Assembly: GCA_947069175.1 (NCBI GenBank) | Contig: CAMTDV010000013.1 | Span: forward strand, 30,507,857-30,571,856 | Length of the DNA: 64,000 nt | Direction: 5' to 3' | Origin: Scalesia atractyloides | Taxonomy: Eukaryota; Streptophyta; Magnoliopsida; Asterales; Asteraceae | Shown here: positions 34,301 through 46,851 of the stretch, one piece after another | How positions within the stretch are numbered: position 1 is the first letter of the stretch | Layout: each line of letters starts with the position of its first letter | Translations under genes and position numbers: made by a program | The notes under the pieces: generated by a model | Told to the model about the DNA's origin: nothing | Seen by the model: the letters and a program-made list of their open reading frames with translations, nothing else | The model's database searches: none

Positions 34301-36933
34301 CTAGTCTTTAGGTTGCGCGTCCACTCCTAATCTTCCAGCAATAATACCAGCCACAGCAGCTGCCCAATCTTTTACACATACTTCATATAACTCTGCTGTT
34401 CGGATCTGGTGAGAAGCAAGAACCTGCAGATCTTCATCGTGAAAGCTTACCAAATCAACCACATCATTCACCCTAAACGCCTTCTTCTTCGTCACAATAG
34501 CTACACTACCAACCTTGGGATCATACAACCAGAAATTAAAGTTCTTCAAAATTTCTCATGGAAAGGTTGGAGCGACCGGTATAACCAATTCCTTATCCGT
34601 TGAGGGCCACATCACCGACTTAACCTTCTCCCTGTTCTCGCATCATGTACTCCCTTTGCAGCTCACAAGTATGTTTCAGCTGTCTTCATCGTCTTGAACC
34701 CATTTTTCACCTCTTGTTCCAATTTCTTGAAAGATCTCTAGCCTGGGCCACGTTCAGTTGTATCATGGTCATAGTACGGAGCTGTAATAAATCAGTCAGA
34801 GCAATCTTCGTCCACGTTTCAAATCTGAGACTCCTTAGAATAATATTCCCGAGTTCCGTCCTGTCGAACACCTTCGATTTATTTCCAACCTTGTTGTAGT
34901 AGCTTGAACCAAGCTCCATGACATACCGTTCCGATTGGTTTGAAGGATCTTTCAATTGAAAATTCTCATCAAGCGGATTGACATCAACGTTTTTCATCAA
35001 CATCATCTGCTTCTTCTTTTGGGTCGCTGGACGCTTCTGACTTGCAGTATATTTCTTTCTCGGATCATGCGGATAGTCATCCAACCCAGCTTGTCGTTCG
35101 GAAGCCAACTGTTCTGCTGCTAACCTGTTTGCTTCACTTTCCTCTGCTGCTCGTTCTCAGCTACTCTATGTTGTTTCTATGTTAATCGGAGCGTCAGTAG
35201 GGTCAGAGAACTCCCTCCCAAACTTGTTCTCCAGTTTAGCTTTCAAATCAAACACCATAGTCTCAGCATAGTGACGTCTCCTTGCAATTAATCTATCGTT
35301 TGGTCTCTTACGTCTAATCGTGTCTGCAACGATGCGATCTGAGCATCCTTAAGTATAACCTCCTGCTCTAACACAACCACTCGCTTCTTCAAATCCACAA
35401 CGTCAACTTCTACATCTTCATCATCACTGTCCAAACCTTCAAACTCAAACGCACACTTCTCAGATCTCTGCAAGTATTCCGTAGCATCATCCTCAGCACT
35501 ACCTATACCACTTCCACCTGCGCTAGACCCCTCAGCACCCATCAAACTTCCTCCAAAATCCATCATTCATAATACCGAGTCTGCTGAAATAGAAACAACT
35601 ATGGAATGCGTATCAATGTGAGCAGTTGTTGGTTCAAATGAAATAGGAGTATCAACCATCAGAGTGTCTGTCATAGATGCAGCGACTGAAGATAAAACAG
35701 TAGTAGAAGTCACCAGGGTAGACTCCTCAGCAATACTAACGACACGAGCTTCGGATTTACTTGGTATAACACTAGGCTCTGTTCGCCGTCTCTTGATCAA
35801 TGGTACTTCGTCCTCTTCATCCTCGTCATCATCTTCAACCACACCTACCGGAACATCAATAGAGGGGATTACCAGAGGAGGATCACCCTATCGTTCTTGG
35901 ATTTCTTTCAGATGAGCAATTAGGGCTTCTAAGTTCTCCGAAGATAGCTCTAGCAAGACTGGAGTTAGATTGGCATTAAACTCAGTAAGATTATCTAAGA
36001 AAGCTTATTCCCCGTCAGTATCCTCATCTGTAACTAGATCTTCAATCTCTACCTCTTTCTCTTTGGCATGCACGTCATGCTCTTCTGCAACAATAGAATT
36101 GACCGGTGTAGGAGCTGGGACATCCTATCCAATTACCTCAGCAAACTTTCCAAACTTCTTTAACTGAAACAGACCAACAAATACGGTGTTCGACGTCGAA
36201 CGGTTTTTCTTCATTGTGCTAAAGATAGTTGGTCCCATAGGCTTCATATTCAGCAATTTTGCATCCGAAGCATCTTTGGCCAAGACAGGATATCGAGCAT
36301 CCAAAATTAGTTGTACAAAACGTGGATATAACATAAACATCCTCTTCTTGGACTGCTCTAAGATCTTCTTCATGTTTTCGAAAATATAACCTAAGAAGTT
36401 ATACTTCCAGTCCATAATGAGAGACACAATTGCAGAAGTCTGGGTTTGATTCGGTTGATCTAGGCCTCCCTTGTTCTCTGAAATGCACTGCATAAACATG
36501 TGTACCGTTAATAAGCAGGAAACATCTTCTTGAGTAACGGCGGATATGACCTTTCATAACTCATCTCTGCAAGTATCGGTAACACTTTCTCCTTCACGTA
36601 CACAGTCGGGTCACTTGTAGCATCAGCAATCTGTAAAATCTCTCTAACGCAGGCTTCATTTACTAAGATCTCCTTCCCCTGTATCTGAGAACTAATATAC
36701 GATCTTCCATCTCTCCCCTCTCTGGTGGAATCGAGCTCTCTTCCAAAACGAGTGCACTAGATCTCTGTATATAACTGGATTAGCACGAATGCATAAGCAA
36801 TCTTGACGGGTCAGACCGGCTATCATCGATTGGAACTCCTGATAAAATTCAGCTGGTGGATCCGATAGGTATCCTGCTGATTATGGAACTGCTCCTCTAC
36901 CAACATAACCGCATCAAAGGCCTCTTCTACCAT
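34301..36933 (-). pseudogene. Post-pol ORF (env-position ORF) of element E
   Basis: The likely start is the ATG at 36933 (MVEEAFDAVMLVEEQF). N-terminal region: a helical segment with KEILVNEACVREILQIADAT (about 36640-36690), then YERSYPPLLKKMF (about 36530), MQCISENKGGLDQPNQTQTS (36430-36490), WKYNFLGYIFENM and MLYPRFVQLILDARYPVLAK (about 36290-36330). The middle is acidic and Ser/Thr-rich (VEDDDEDEEDEVPLIKRRRT, about 35780). A coiled coil (VVDLKKRVVVLEQEVILKDA) lies at about 35330-35400. The C-terminus ends at 34301. About four frame breaks occur. It is homologous in layout to the ORF of element C. No signal peptide or membrane helix is evident, so 'envelope' is only positional; its role is unknown. 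Confidence 0.65.
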
Positions 36934-36999
36934 TTTGTCAAAACAATAACCAGGTTAAATCACTTTTAACACAACTAACAAAGTTAACGGAGTTTATCA

Positions 37000-37870
37000 G
37001 GATAAAAGGTCAACACTAATTGGATGGTTCAAACAGATTTCAAAGGTTCAATTATTGAAAGGTTCAAATCAGTTTGAAGGGTTCAATCATTTGAAAAGGT
37101 TTAAAAGAGTTCAAAGGTTCAAACCCTTGAATCCGGATTTACTAACTGGTCAACAGTAATCCGGATGAACCTTTACATCAATCTGGATTAGCAAAGAGGT
37201 TAATAGTATTTCGGATGAATTATCAATCCGGATTAGCAAACAAATCAATAGTATCTCGGATAAATCATCAATCCGGATGAAGATTATCCGAGATCAAATC
37301 CGAGTTCATCAACTCGGTTAATATCCATCCGTAATGAGATCCGAAATGCAAGTTACTTTGAAGGCCAATCCGAAATGCTTGAAACATGAAGATTATCATC
37401 CGGATTTTATGATTTTTAAGCATAATTTACCTAATCCAGATGAAATTCGAGATACAAATCCGAAATGAACAGTGGAAAATCAGAGAGAAAATCAGAGGTT
37501 TCTGAAATTTGTGAATAATCCGAAATGACATATCTGATTCACTTAAGAACTTTCCAGAATGGGCTTGGGCCTCACATCTTTTAGGCCCAAAACAGTCCGA
37601 GAATCCGAATTCCAAAGGATCCAGATTGGGCTTTCATCAGGCCCAATCCAGAACAGTGATAGCTAAGTGGGCCTATCCGGAAAGTGGTTGAAAGCCCAAT
37701 CCGGAACAGTAACTTGACTATCCGGAAAGTGGTTGAAAGCCCAATCCAGAAAAGAACAGTGATAGCTAAGTGGGCCTATCAGAAATTCTATTGGATTGGC
37801 CCAACTTTGAAACTCAGTAGACCAGTCCAATATCCCTTGACAAAAACCATTTAACCAAAAATCAGCAATT
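37000..37870. repeat. TCCGA(A/G)ATG-type repeats downstream of pol in E
   Basis: Dense irregular copies of 'atccgaaatg', 'atccggatt' and 'aggttcaaa' occur, and a 50-60 bp duplication around 'ggcctatccggaaagtggttgaaagccc' lies near 37670-37750. They sit just upstream of the post-pol ORF start (element orientation). Confidence 0.75.
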
Positions 37871-37949
37871 TGACTAACCAAGCATCCAACCACCTTTTAC
37901 CAACTACAAAAATAAGACATTTTAGTACAAACACAAACATAAACACAGC

Positions 37950-38580
37950 CTTGCTAAGGGATCAAATCGTTTCAAAGGTCGACTAAGGAACACTTTTCAG
38001 TATGAGCTGGGTCAGACTAGTCTAAGCGATTGCCAATATACTTGTCCTTCTAAATCTAAAACTCAACCCTCCAGTTCTAGCTTCATGATACACTTAAGGT
38101 AGTATTATTACTATGATACATGTGTGTCCCATAACATGACATACCCCCGCGATCAAGGTAAGCACAACAATTCATCATAGCAGCTAAGTGTACTGAGGTC
38201 ATCCTTTATCTTTTACATGTCAGGCTATTGGTGAACAGGTCAGTACTTTCGTACAACAGAGTGACCAATAGTATCTGACGAGGGTTAGCCAAATGCCTTA
38301 TATGGTATGTAGGAACTTATGGAATATTCTCATGAAGAAATTTCTGTTCTTTCAGGTTTTGGCCCTTCTATTTTGGCTCTTTTAAAAAAAGATATCCTGA
38401 CTGTGCCTAGGTCTGCATATAATCTGGATGCAACAGAAGGGCAGCCAAGATATCCCCGGATGGCTCAATAGCATAAAGACCCGAAACCTTAGACGTTGGC
38501 TATCTATCAACACAGGATTTAAGACCATGAAATCATACGCCTATAGTATGTGACCCATTGAATACATAGTTGTTTTTGTT
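37950..38580 (-). other. Conserved non-coding block downstream of pol (element E copy)
   Basis: It is the partner of 9780-10400. Besides the 56 bp identical run it shares 'gacatacccccgcgatcaag', 'agagtgaccaatagtatctg' and 'ggctattggtgaacaggtca' (first base differs). On the minus strand, TTCTGTTGCATCCAG near 38420-38440 resembles a 3' splice acceptor ahead of the post-pol ORF; a splicing role is inference. Confidence 0.7.
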
Positions 38581-38765
38581 TATATCATTTGGCTTACACT
38601 ATCCGGTTGAGATTTAGACCTATCAACATATCACCTTCGTTCCAAGTCTTTCCCGCTTCAACACCTTACATGTGTTAGTCAAACACTTTATTACGAAAAA
38701 GTATTTCATTTCCCAATCATTACAAAAGTTGTTTTAAAACAAACATTTTTTGTTTTTTTAATATT

Positions 38766-38780
38766 TCTCCCCCTAAATTT
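38766..38780 (-). promoter_or_regulatory. Internal polypurine tract of element E
   Basis: The minus strand reads AAATTTAGGGGGAGA about 100 bases after the end of pol; B has the equivalent at 10648-10664. Confidence 0.5.
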
Positions 38781-38888
38781 GTGCATATACATGAACAAAT
38801 TTACGAAGCAAACAAAGATAAATGAAAGACAATAAATGAAATGAAAAAGACAGAGGATGCTTAGTTAGAAAACCGAATCATTTTGAGA

Positions 38889-40560
38889 AGATCCACAAGC
38901 ACTTAAAAACGCGCGTTGCTAACGGGTTTCGTGAACAAATCTGCCACGTTTGCATCGGTGTGAATTTGCTCAAGTTTAACGAGGCCCTTTTCATAGCAAT
39001 CACGGATAAAGTGAACTTTTATATTTATGTGCTTGGTTTTGGAGTGGAAAACAGGGTTTTTTACGATTTGGATAGCGGTATCATTATCACAATAAGTTGT
39101 TGTGTTTAGATAAGTCAAACCGTAACCCACAAGCTGGTGTTGCATCCATAAAACCTAGGAGCAGCAAGCAGATGCTCTAACATATTCTGCTTCCGTAGTA
39201 GAGAGCAAGACCGTCTGCTGCTTCTTGCATTGCCACGAGATTAAGCGGTCTCCCAAGAATTGACATCCAGCTGAAGTTAGGATACCAGAGGCCCAGTGAT
39301 GGTGCCCCTTTTAGGTACCTAAAAATTCTTTTAACATCATGTAAATGAGAGAGTTTAGGAGTAGCCTTATAATGAGCACACTGGCAGACGACAAACATGA
39401 TATCTAGCTGACTTGCAGTGCGATACATGAGTGAATCAATCATTGATCGGTACATGGTTGGATTCATAGGCGTTCCTTCAGCGTCTTCATTTAGCAAAGG
39501 CCGTACTACAATAGGTGAAGCTATGGGCTTTGAGTCTGAAGCTTGAATTTCGCAAGAACATTATGAACATATTTTCCTTGATGAATCAAGATTCCTTGCT
39601 GGCTCTGACGAACTTGAAGTCCTAAAAACATAGTCATCTCCCCTAGTGAACTCATCTCAAATTTCTTCTTCATGATCTCTTCAAATTCTCGACACAAACC
39701 ATCATTTGTAGAACCAAAAATGATATCATCAACGTAAATTTGAACTTGAATAATGTCCTTGTCAACACGTTTGATGAACAAAGTTTGATCAATGGTTCCC
39801 TGAGTATATCCATGAGCAAGCAAATGCTCTGTTAGAGTTGCGTACCAGGCGCGAGGCGCTTGATGCCACCCATACAAAGCTTTGTCCAATTTGTATGCAT
39901 AGTCTTGCTTGTCAGGATCAGTAAAACCCGGTGGTTGTGCCACATAGATTTCCTCTTTCACCGTGCCGTAGAGAAACGCAGTCTTGACATCCATTTGATA
40001 GACACTGAAATACATGTAAGATGCATATGCCAAGAAAATTCGAATAGCCTCCAAACGAGCGACCAGTGTGTAGACCTCATCATAGTCCAATCCTTCAATC
40101 TAATGAAAACCCTGAACCACCAGTCGAACTTTATTCCGAACAATGACTCTAGTGTCATCCTGTTTGTTGTGAAAAATCCAGCGAGTTCCAAGAGCACATT
40201 TTCCTTGAGGAAGCTTCACCAATTGCCAAACACCAAGCTTCTCAAATTGATTGAGTTCTTCATGCATAGCATCCACCCATCCTGGTTCTTGCAAAGCGAC
40301 ATCAATACTTTTAGGTTCAATTTGTGAGAATAAGCAAGAGTAAAGACAAGTATTGATATCCCCTAATTGACTGCGGTTCGAACAGCAGCATAACAGGACT
40401 AATAATATTTTCAATTGGATGATCATGCTGTAGACGTTGCAGTATTGACGTAGCGAAAACAAGAAGATCCGTTTGCAAGTTGGTAAAACTCGCTCAAGCA
40501 ACTCCAGATGACTCCCCCTCATTAGTTGCACCAGCAGAAGTATTGACCGATGAATCAACA
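38889..40560 (-). pseudogene. Copia reverse transcriptase and RNase H of element E
   Basis: RT N-terminus at 40330-40103: PKSIDVALQEPGWVDAMHEE and GTRWIFHNKQDD. A TAG at 40100-40102 replaces a Gln codon. The frame is then open from 40090 to 39521 with MDVKTAFLYGTVKEEIYVAQ, PPGF, LYGWHQAPRAWY (usual Lys-Gln reads Trp-His) and the catalytic IQIYVDDIIFGS. RNase H spans about 39497-38903: GTPMNPTMYRSMIDSLMY, YCDNDTAIQIVKNPVFHSKT, KHINIKVHFIRD, VADLFTKP. It is among the best preserved polymerases here, broken by three stops or shifts. Confidence 0.92.
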
Positions 40561-40989
40561 GAACAAACAGTCTGGCGGTGTGGGCTCAGGAAACAGAGAT
40601 GAACCCAAGACATCGGGAGGAGCAGACCCTTCATTCGTAGGAGACTCTGTGTTTGAAGCCTCAACTTTAGGGGAATCATCCTGAGGATTCTGATCAGATA
40701 CTGTTTCTTGATGTTGCGATACTTGTGAAGGAGTAGATATAGCCTCATTAAATCTTGGTGGATCCACACTCAGCTTCTTTAACGTCTCATGCAGTTGTGC
40801 AGCATCAGCATCGTCTTCGGGTGAGATGAGCATCGTTGGAAGATCAGAAATTGCGTGACCTGCAGACACATTCGAAGGAACACCAACATGGTTAAACAAG
40901 GTGGAATAATCATACAACCAGTCAGGACCAATGCGTGTGTCCTTGGGATTTTCCTCCAGCCAACCCACATTGTAGGTTTCAACTACCAT
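40561..40989 (-). pseudogene. Integrase-RT linker of element E
   Basis: One open frame (MVVETYNVGWLEENPKDTRI, ... EDDADAAQLHETLKKLSVDP, PQVSQHQE) is hydrophilic and Ser/Asp/Glu-rich. It joins the integrase C-terminus to RT as in other copia polyproteins. No catalytic motif is present. Confidence 0.7.
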
Positions 40990-41880
40990 TTTCTTAATCT
41001 TATTATAGACACGATATGAAGTATTTTTGGAATATCCAACGAAGATGCTTGGATCGCCGCATCATTGAAATTTCCCTTTAGCATCCATGCTCAGGAGAAC
41101 ACAAGGGCATCCGAACTTGCGGATATGCTTGACCGAAGGTTTGTGACCTTCAACCACTTCGTATGGAGTTTTGATGTGTTGTTTATTGATCAGGGCATGA
41201 TTCTGAATATAACAGCAGTATTGATTGCTTTCTGCCCAGAAAATGAGAGGTAGCTCAGATTCATCCAGCATAGTACGTGCAGCTTCAATCAGGTTCGATT
41301 TCTTCATTCTGCAACCCCATTTTGTTTGGAGTTCTGACTACACTGAACTGTCGGTCAATACCCTTGGAGGAGTAGAAATAATTTAAGGTAACATTCTTAA
41401 ATTCTGTTCTGTTATCACAAATGAATAGCCTTCACAGTGGTGTCTGTCTGGTTCCCATAAGCGTGACGAACTGTTTAACTAACTCAGTGGTTTCACTTTT
41501 ATGTGTCAGAAAGAAAACCCAGGTGAATCGTGAGTAGTCATCAATAATGACCATACAGTATGCCTTCCCGCCAATGCTCAGAATATCTGTCGGACCAACA
41601 AGATCCATATGAAGCAATTCTAAGACTTGAGACGTGGAAGGGGCGGTTTTAGATTTATGCGGCTGTCGATGTTGTTTCCCACGTGCACATGATGCACACT
41701 TTTCAACCTGCATAAAATCGCGAACTGGTAGATCTCTGACTAAACCACCTATTGCAAGTTGATTTAAGTTCTTCATGTTGATGTATCCTAGTCTACTATG
41801 CCATAGCATTGCATCATGCTCAGCTGTCGACGAGAATAAGCAAGTGAGCTTGTCGGAGGGAGCCTTATTCATGTCGATGA
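40990..41880 (-). pseudogene. Copia integrase of element E
   Basis: The pre-integrase zinc site is LWHSRLGYINMKNLNQL and CASCARGKQHRQP (about 41690-41800). The catalytic core shows HMDLVGPTDIL (first Asp) and DDYSRFTWVFFLTHKSE. After a shift near 41432 it shows CDNRTEF (second Asp, usual Gly as Arg), then QNGVAE with a TGA right after the Glu near 41310. A long open piece follows (IEAARTMLDESELPLIFWAE, then AKGKF). All three acidic residues can be found, but in broken frames. Confidence 0.9.
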
Positions 41881-41889
41881 CATATGCAT

Positions 41890-42240
41890 TTCCTTTTCAT
41901 GCGGCTTTAAAAGAATCCAATCATCAGGAATAATAAGACCTGGTTTCAGTACATAACACCCTTTCTTGGTAAAGAAAACATCCAAATGATTGTCACAAGC
42001 TGAGACACACTCAAAAGACTGTGCTTCAATTCTGGTATGTAGTTCACATTCTTAAAGCTGGGGGCTTTGTTGCATACTGTTCCTCTCATAGTGATCTTCC
42101 CGGTCTCACCACCTGCGAAGGAGACAAACCCGCCATCGAAAAACTGAATATCATTATTAACATGCCGGAGATATCGTCACAAGAGTTCGCCAGAGCTGTT
42201 CCTGCACATTTCAAAAGGTTATAGTTATAGGCTGCAACCC
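41890..42240 (-). pseudogene. Protease region of element E, active site lost
   Basis: FFDGGFVSFAGGETGKITMR (about 42090-42150) and NVNYIPELKHSLLSVSQ are typical of copia protease downstream of the active site. The expected Asp-Ser-Gly segment should fall at about 42155-42195, but only a shortened, shifted trace is found there. Confidence 0.7.
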
Positions 42241-45200
42241 AGGCCATTGAAGATCTGGGCATGCCATTTGCATCAACATAAGTAACACACAGAAAATTAA
42301 ATTAGTTGATGATGAGGTTGATGATGCTTTTGATTTGTTTGATATAGGGGCAGAAGACTGAATCTTGGTCAAGATCTTAGGCCTCCAGGTTAACGAATCA
42401 GACTTCTGCACAGTCCTTGGAGTGCTAGAAGGATTCACGAAACTTGAAGGTCTTGTAGATTTGTGAGTTTGTTTCTTGGCCATGTTCCAGTCTTGATCAG
42501 AAGACTTAGCCATACAAATCGAGCTGAGGTAGGCGATTAGGCATAGCCTTCTGATATTTTGAGTATCATGTTTTAAACGGTGTAAAAGCCTTTTGACAAT
42601 TTCACGCAATATGCCCGGGAAATCCACAGTTGAAACAGGTCTGCCTCTTCTGGAAGAAAACAGTCTATTCAGCTTGGGAAATTTTAGACAATTTGTCTGT
42701 CAGTTTCTTGCTTGCGGTACTGACGGCTAATGCACGATGTTGATCTTGGCTGTTGCCTGCGCACACCATCAGCACACTTGTTAGTTTTGTGATTTGCATT
42801 AGAAAGTTTGGAATGTGTAGTCTTAGGAGGGATTTTAACTGATTTCTGTTTAGCTGTTTGCTTAACATATTCAATTTGGGATTGCTAAGTCAATTTCTCA
42901 GAGTGAAGAAGTGACTAGCAGTTGCCTTTGCATTTTTCGGAGACGCCTGTTTGTTTTTCTTCTTTTTGGATTGGCATGTCCTCCGTTTCTTAATTTTATT
43001 TTTCAAATCACTTTGTGTGGCAGATTCTGCAGAGGACACGGGTGGCTCAGCAGGGAAATCCTTTTCTGAACTTTCAGAAGATGAGCTTGAAACATTACAA
43101 GTAGGTGTATCTCTAAATTTTGAAAAGTTTGAAAATCCGATTCAGATTCAGTTTCAAGATTTGCATCTGAATCAGCAGAAAGAGAATGCTCATCATCTGT
43201 CATTTAGAATCAATCCCTTGTTCTTGGTTTGAAGAAGCTGAGTCGCCCGAATCTTCTAGAATTATACCAACGTCAATTTTCACAGGGTCGGTTGGTTGGT
43301 TGAATTTCTCACTGTCAACCCTGGGTTAGCATCAACAGACGAAACCTCTAGAGAAGAACTTCAGGTCTCTTCAGTAGAACAGATGAACCGAATCATCTGT
43401 CGATGTTGTACCTTAGCAAAATTGATGTTTTCATCACAATAGTTATCACAGTTATTAGTAGCATTCAAAACATCAGCATTCGATGGAAACCATAATTAAA
43501 ACTTCTGTGTTATTAACACAACCAACACTGTCTGAGAATTTAAATTGTTCAGCAAGAAATTGATTCAAAATGTCAAAAGCAGGTTTTTAAAATTCATAAT
43601 CAGCAGCTGAATTTTCTGAATTTGCATTCAGACATTCCTCTTGATTGCCATCTGTAATATTCTCAACTAATATTTCTTCTGCACATGATGTAGAAACATT
43701 GGTATCGTGCACTAAGTTAGTTTCAGTTTCAGAAGAATTTTCTCCTTTAAATTATGTGGAGGATGTTGTTGTCTCTGCCTCAGGCACCACTTTCTCTAAA
43801 TCATATGTACTACAAGATGAATGGTCACGAGATTCATGTGAAAGTGGTGTGGAAATACCGAAAACACCATCCCTCTTGAGTTCAGTTGGTTTAGAGAACT
43901 TTCGGTAATAGGGCTCCCATGGTTTAGAAAGATAATCTGAAGGTTTACCATACATCATATTTTCTGCATTTTCTAGATCAACCTCAGATTCAGGCATTCT
44001 TGTATAGTTATGATTATATGGTGGAGGAGCCCTACTGTACCCAAGACCTTTTGTGAAATTTTTCTGGTAATTAGCTGTAGATCACACAAGTCCTTGACCA
44101 GCTTGCTTGAAGTTTCAAATTTTTAATGTTTATTTCATTTTCGTGAAACTTCCTTGTCAAGGAATTTAGCTTGGCTAAGGCTGCATGAAGTTCTACGTCC
44201 TTTTCAGCTAATTTTAGCTTATAGTCGTATTGCTGTTGGTTCAAGTCTAGTTTTAGATGAGCTATATCTTGTTTTTGAGCTTCAACCTTTTCCATAATAA
44301 GCTTGTTCTTATGTTTAAGGGCGATGTTCTGTGATGCAGCTTGCTGGTATTCAGCTATAAGAGTTGAATTATGGGCGCACATTTGTGATAATTTAAAACG
44401 ATAACTATTAGAACAGAGAATTCGATTTACCGTTTTCGAAAGATCTGGTGTCTCAGTTGTCTACGCCATCATGCAGTGGTTGTTGTTCTTAGAAAGATTC
44501 AAAGTCTCCATCTGAGCTGCAACATCTACCCAGTTGAATCCTTGGTGCTGCTGTGCCACCAACGCCGTTGATTTCCCGCCCGAGCTGCTTGTGGGACTCG
44601 TAGTAGACTTTGAGGGAGAGACTGGCACTAGCTGTCTGTCGCTACTCTGTATATCTGCCACTATGGATGACACATATCCAGATGGTGGATTCTTGCACTC
44701 CCTGGCAAAATGTCCTGGCTCATGACATCTGTAGCACCTGAGTTTATCCTTTATAAGACCAGTCTTCAGATTTGACAATGGTTGCCGCCCATACTTCTTT
44801 TGAAACTTGTTGACACGAAAGGCATCCATTGCAAGATTCCAGGACACATCAATCTCGTCAAGATCCTCCTCCATTATTTGATCTACTATAGTTGGAAGAA
44901 TGAATGGGGGAGTCAGATCACCTGCTAAAAAGGCGTTCAAGCTGTTGATCATTAAAGTAGCTATGGCCAATTTCTCTTCATTTTCCTTAGTGAGAAAAGT
45001 AGAATTGGACACAGTTTGAGCAGGTGTCGGTGCTGGAGTAGCAGATTAAGGAATGCCGCCTTGTTGAACTGCTTAAGGAATGGCAGGACTGAACACCATG
45101 TTAGGATACTGAGCATGGTACTGGTCTGAACTTGGGCAGCATAATTCATAGTGGGAGTCTAAGACTGAAAACCATAGACGTACTGAGTCTTCTGTGGCGT

Positions 45201-46070
45201 GGCAAAAGGACTGTAAACCACGTTTGAACTACCTGGTGTTTGAGAATTTCCTTGCAGAGGGCTATAGACCAGATTTTGCGACATCAATGCTGCATTTTGC
45301 CCTGTAATACCAACGGCCATCAAACTACTCTGATGATTGATGTCTCTCTGCTTGTTATCGATCTCACACGATTTAATAGTAGCTATCATTTTGTGAGAGT
45401 GACATCATTCAGATTCTTCGTCTTCTTGATCATTCCAACATCAGCATCCCAACTCTTTGGTAATGAATTTAACAGCTCTATGTTCATAGCACTATTGGTA
45501 AAGGTAATCTCAGCTGATATCATCTGGGAAACAAGATTTACATATCTCCGAAACTGGTTCTCAATGGTTTCCCCGTAAATGTGATTAAATGAGCTGAATG
45601 TTGATTCAGCTGATTTACTCTGCTGGCCTTCATATACGCATTTCCCTCATAGAGATTTTGCAATTCACTCCATACTTCTTTAGCGGTCTTGCAATTTCTG
45701 ACCGCAATAGAAATGTCGGGTCCAAGTCCCATTGTCAGTACAGCTGAGGCCTTTTCATCTTCCTCAATGATTTTAACATCTTCTGGAGTCCACAAGTGAT
45801 TGGGCTTTGGAATATTTGTATCCGGATATTGATCAGTACTGTAAACAGCGGACCATTCATGATACACCTCCACACTCCAGGCTCTTTGGCCTTGCAATAT
45901 TGCTCGAATCTAAACTTGCATTCATAATACTCATCTCCATACAACAGACATGGCACTTTGGTCGAAGTGGCAATCACTTGATCCAACTCTTGATGGAGGG
46001 CTAGAGTCTGTGATTGCAGTGCAGCCAAAGTAGCATTGGTTAAATCCTTAGCTGTCATGTAGTTGTTCAT
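42241..46070 (-). pseudogene. Long Gag of element E (Sirevirus type)
   Basis: The start is the ATG at 46070 (MNNYMTAKDLTNATL). The copia Gag core spans 45540-45960 (LLYGDEYYE, RFEQYCKAKEPGVW, WTPEDVKIIEEDEKASAVL, AKEVWSELQNLYEG). The first CCHC knuckle is CYRCHEPGHFAREC (44690-44740). A coiled coil (NKLIMEKVEAQKQDIAHLKL, 44140-44330), YNHNYT and MYGKPSDYLS (43930-44010) follow. The second knuckle CFNCGFPGHIA, stop, NC lies at 42605-42650. About 1.2 kDa-scale estimates are not attempted; the coding span is 3.8 kb, far longer than a usual copia Gag, as in Sireviruses, whose Gag is reported to bind a dynein light chain. Six or more frame breaks occur. Confidence 0.85.
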
Positions 46071-46129
46071 CAGGGTTACTTTATTAAAATTACCAAGTAA
46101 ATTTAAATTCAGTTAATTTCAAATTTTAT

Positions 46130-46830
46130 AATATGAAAAATGATCAGTCCAAAATCATTCCAGAATAGTCAACTCTAAGATGGGCAGATCCGAAATCAGT
46201 CCGAGATGGTCAAATCTGAGATCGACAAATCCGAGATGGATGAATCTGAGATGGATAAATCTGAGATGATTGATCCGAAAATAAAGAGAATCCGGAATGA
46301 TTGATCCGGAATGATATTGATCCGAGATGGATAATCCGAAATTGAAAAATCCGAAATGATGATCTGGAAGGTAGTGTGTATCCGAAATAAGAAATCTGAA
46401 ATGATGTTGATCCGAATAAAGAGAATCCGGAATAAAACCTAGCCCGAAATGAATCCGAAATGTAACAGTGGTCCGAAATTTAAGCAACACAAATCCGAAT
46501 TCCAAGCAACTGATAACCACCAACAGTGTCTCGGATCTGAACTGGTAGCAATCTGGATTGAACAGTAGTCCTGGATCAATCCGAGATGGATGATCTCCTT
46601 CGTGTTCTCGGGATCTTCAACAGTAACAAATCTGAAATCCTTGGAGCTTCTTCAAGTTCTTCGGAATCCGTAACAGTAGCAGATCCAAAATCTTCTTCGA
46701 GTTCTTCGGAACAGTAGCAATTCCGAACAAGCACAGCAATTCTTCGATTCTGAACAGAAATTCGGGTTGAACAGCAGCAACTCCACTTCCGATCAGCTCT
46801 TCAATCTGCGATACCTAGAGCCTGTATTGT
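46130..46830. repeat. TCCGA(A/G)ATG repeats in the leader of element E
   Basis: More than twenty copies of 'atccgagatgga', 'atccgaaatgat' and 'atccggaatgat' lie between the primer site and the gag start. This is the same motif family as in the leaders of B and F. Confidence 0.85.
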
Positions 46831-46837
46831 ACAGTAG

Positions 46838-46849
46838 GCTCTGATACCA
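46838..46849 (-). promoter_or_regulatory. Primer binding site of element E
   Basis: The minus strand reads TGGTATCAGAGC, a perfect match to the tRNA-iMet complement, two bases from the LTR. Confidence 0.95.
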
Positions 46850-46851
46850 AT

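Noticed and set aside
34301..36933. True viral envelope gene in element E
   Set aside because: No signal peptide, membrane helix or glycosylation-rich surface pattern is visible; only the position is env-like.
39860..40327. 155-codon plus-strand ORF opposite the RT
   Set aside because: It lies antisense to a well-supported copia RT and has no recognisable motif.
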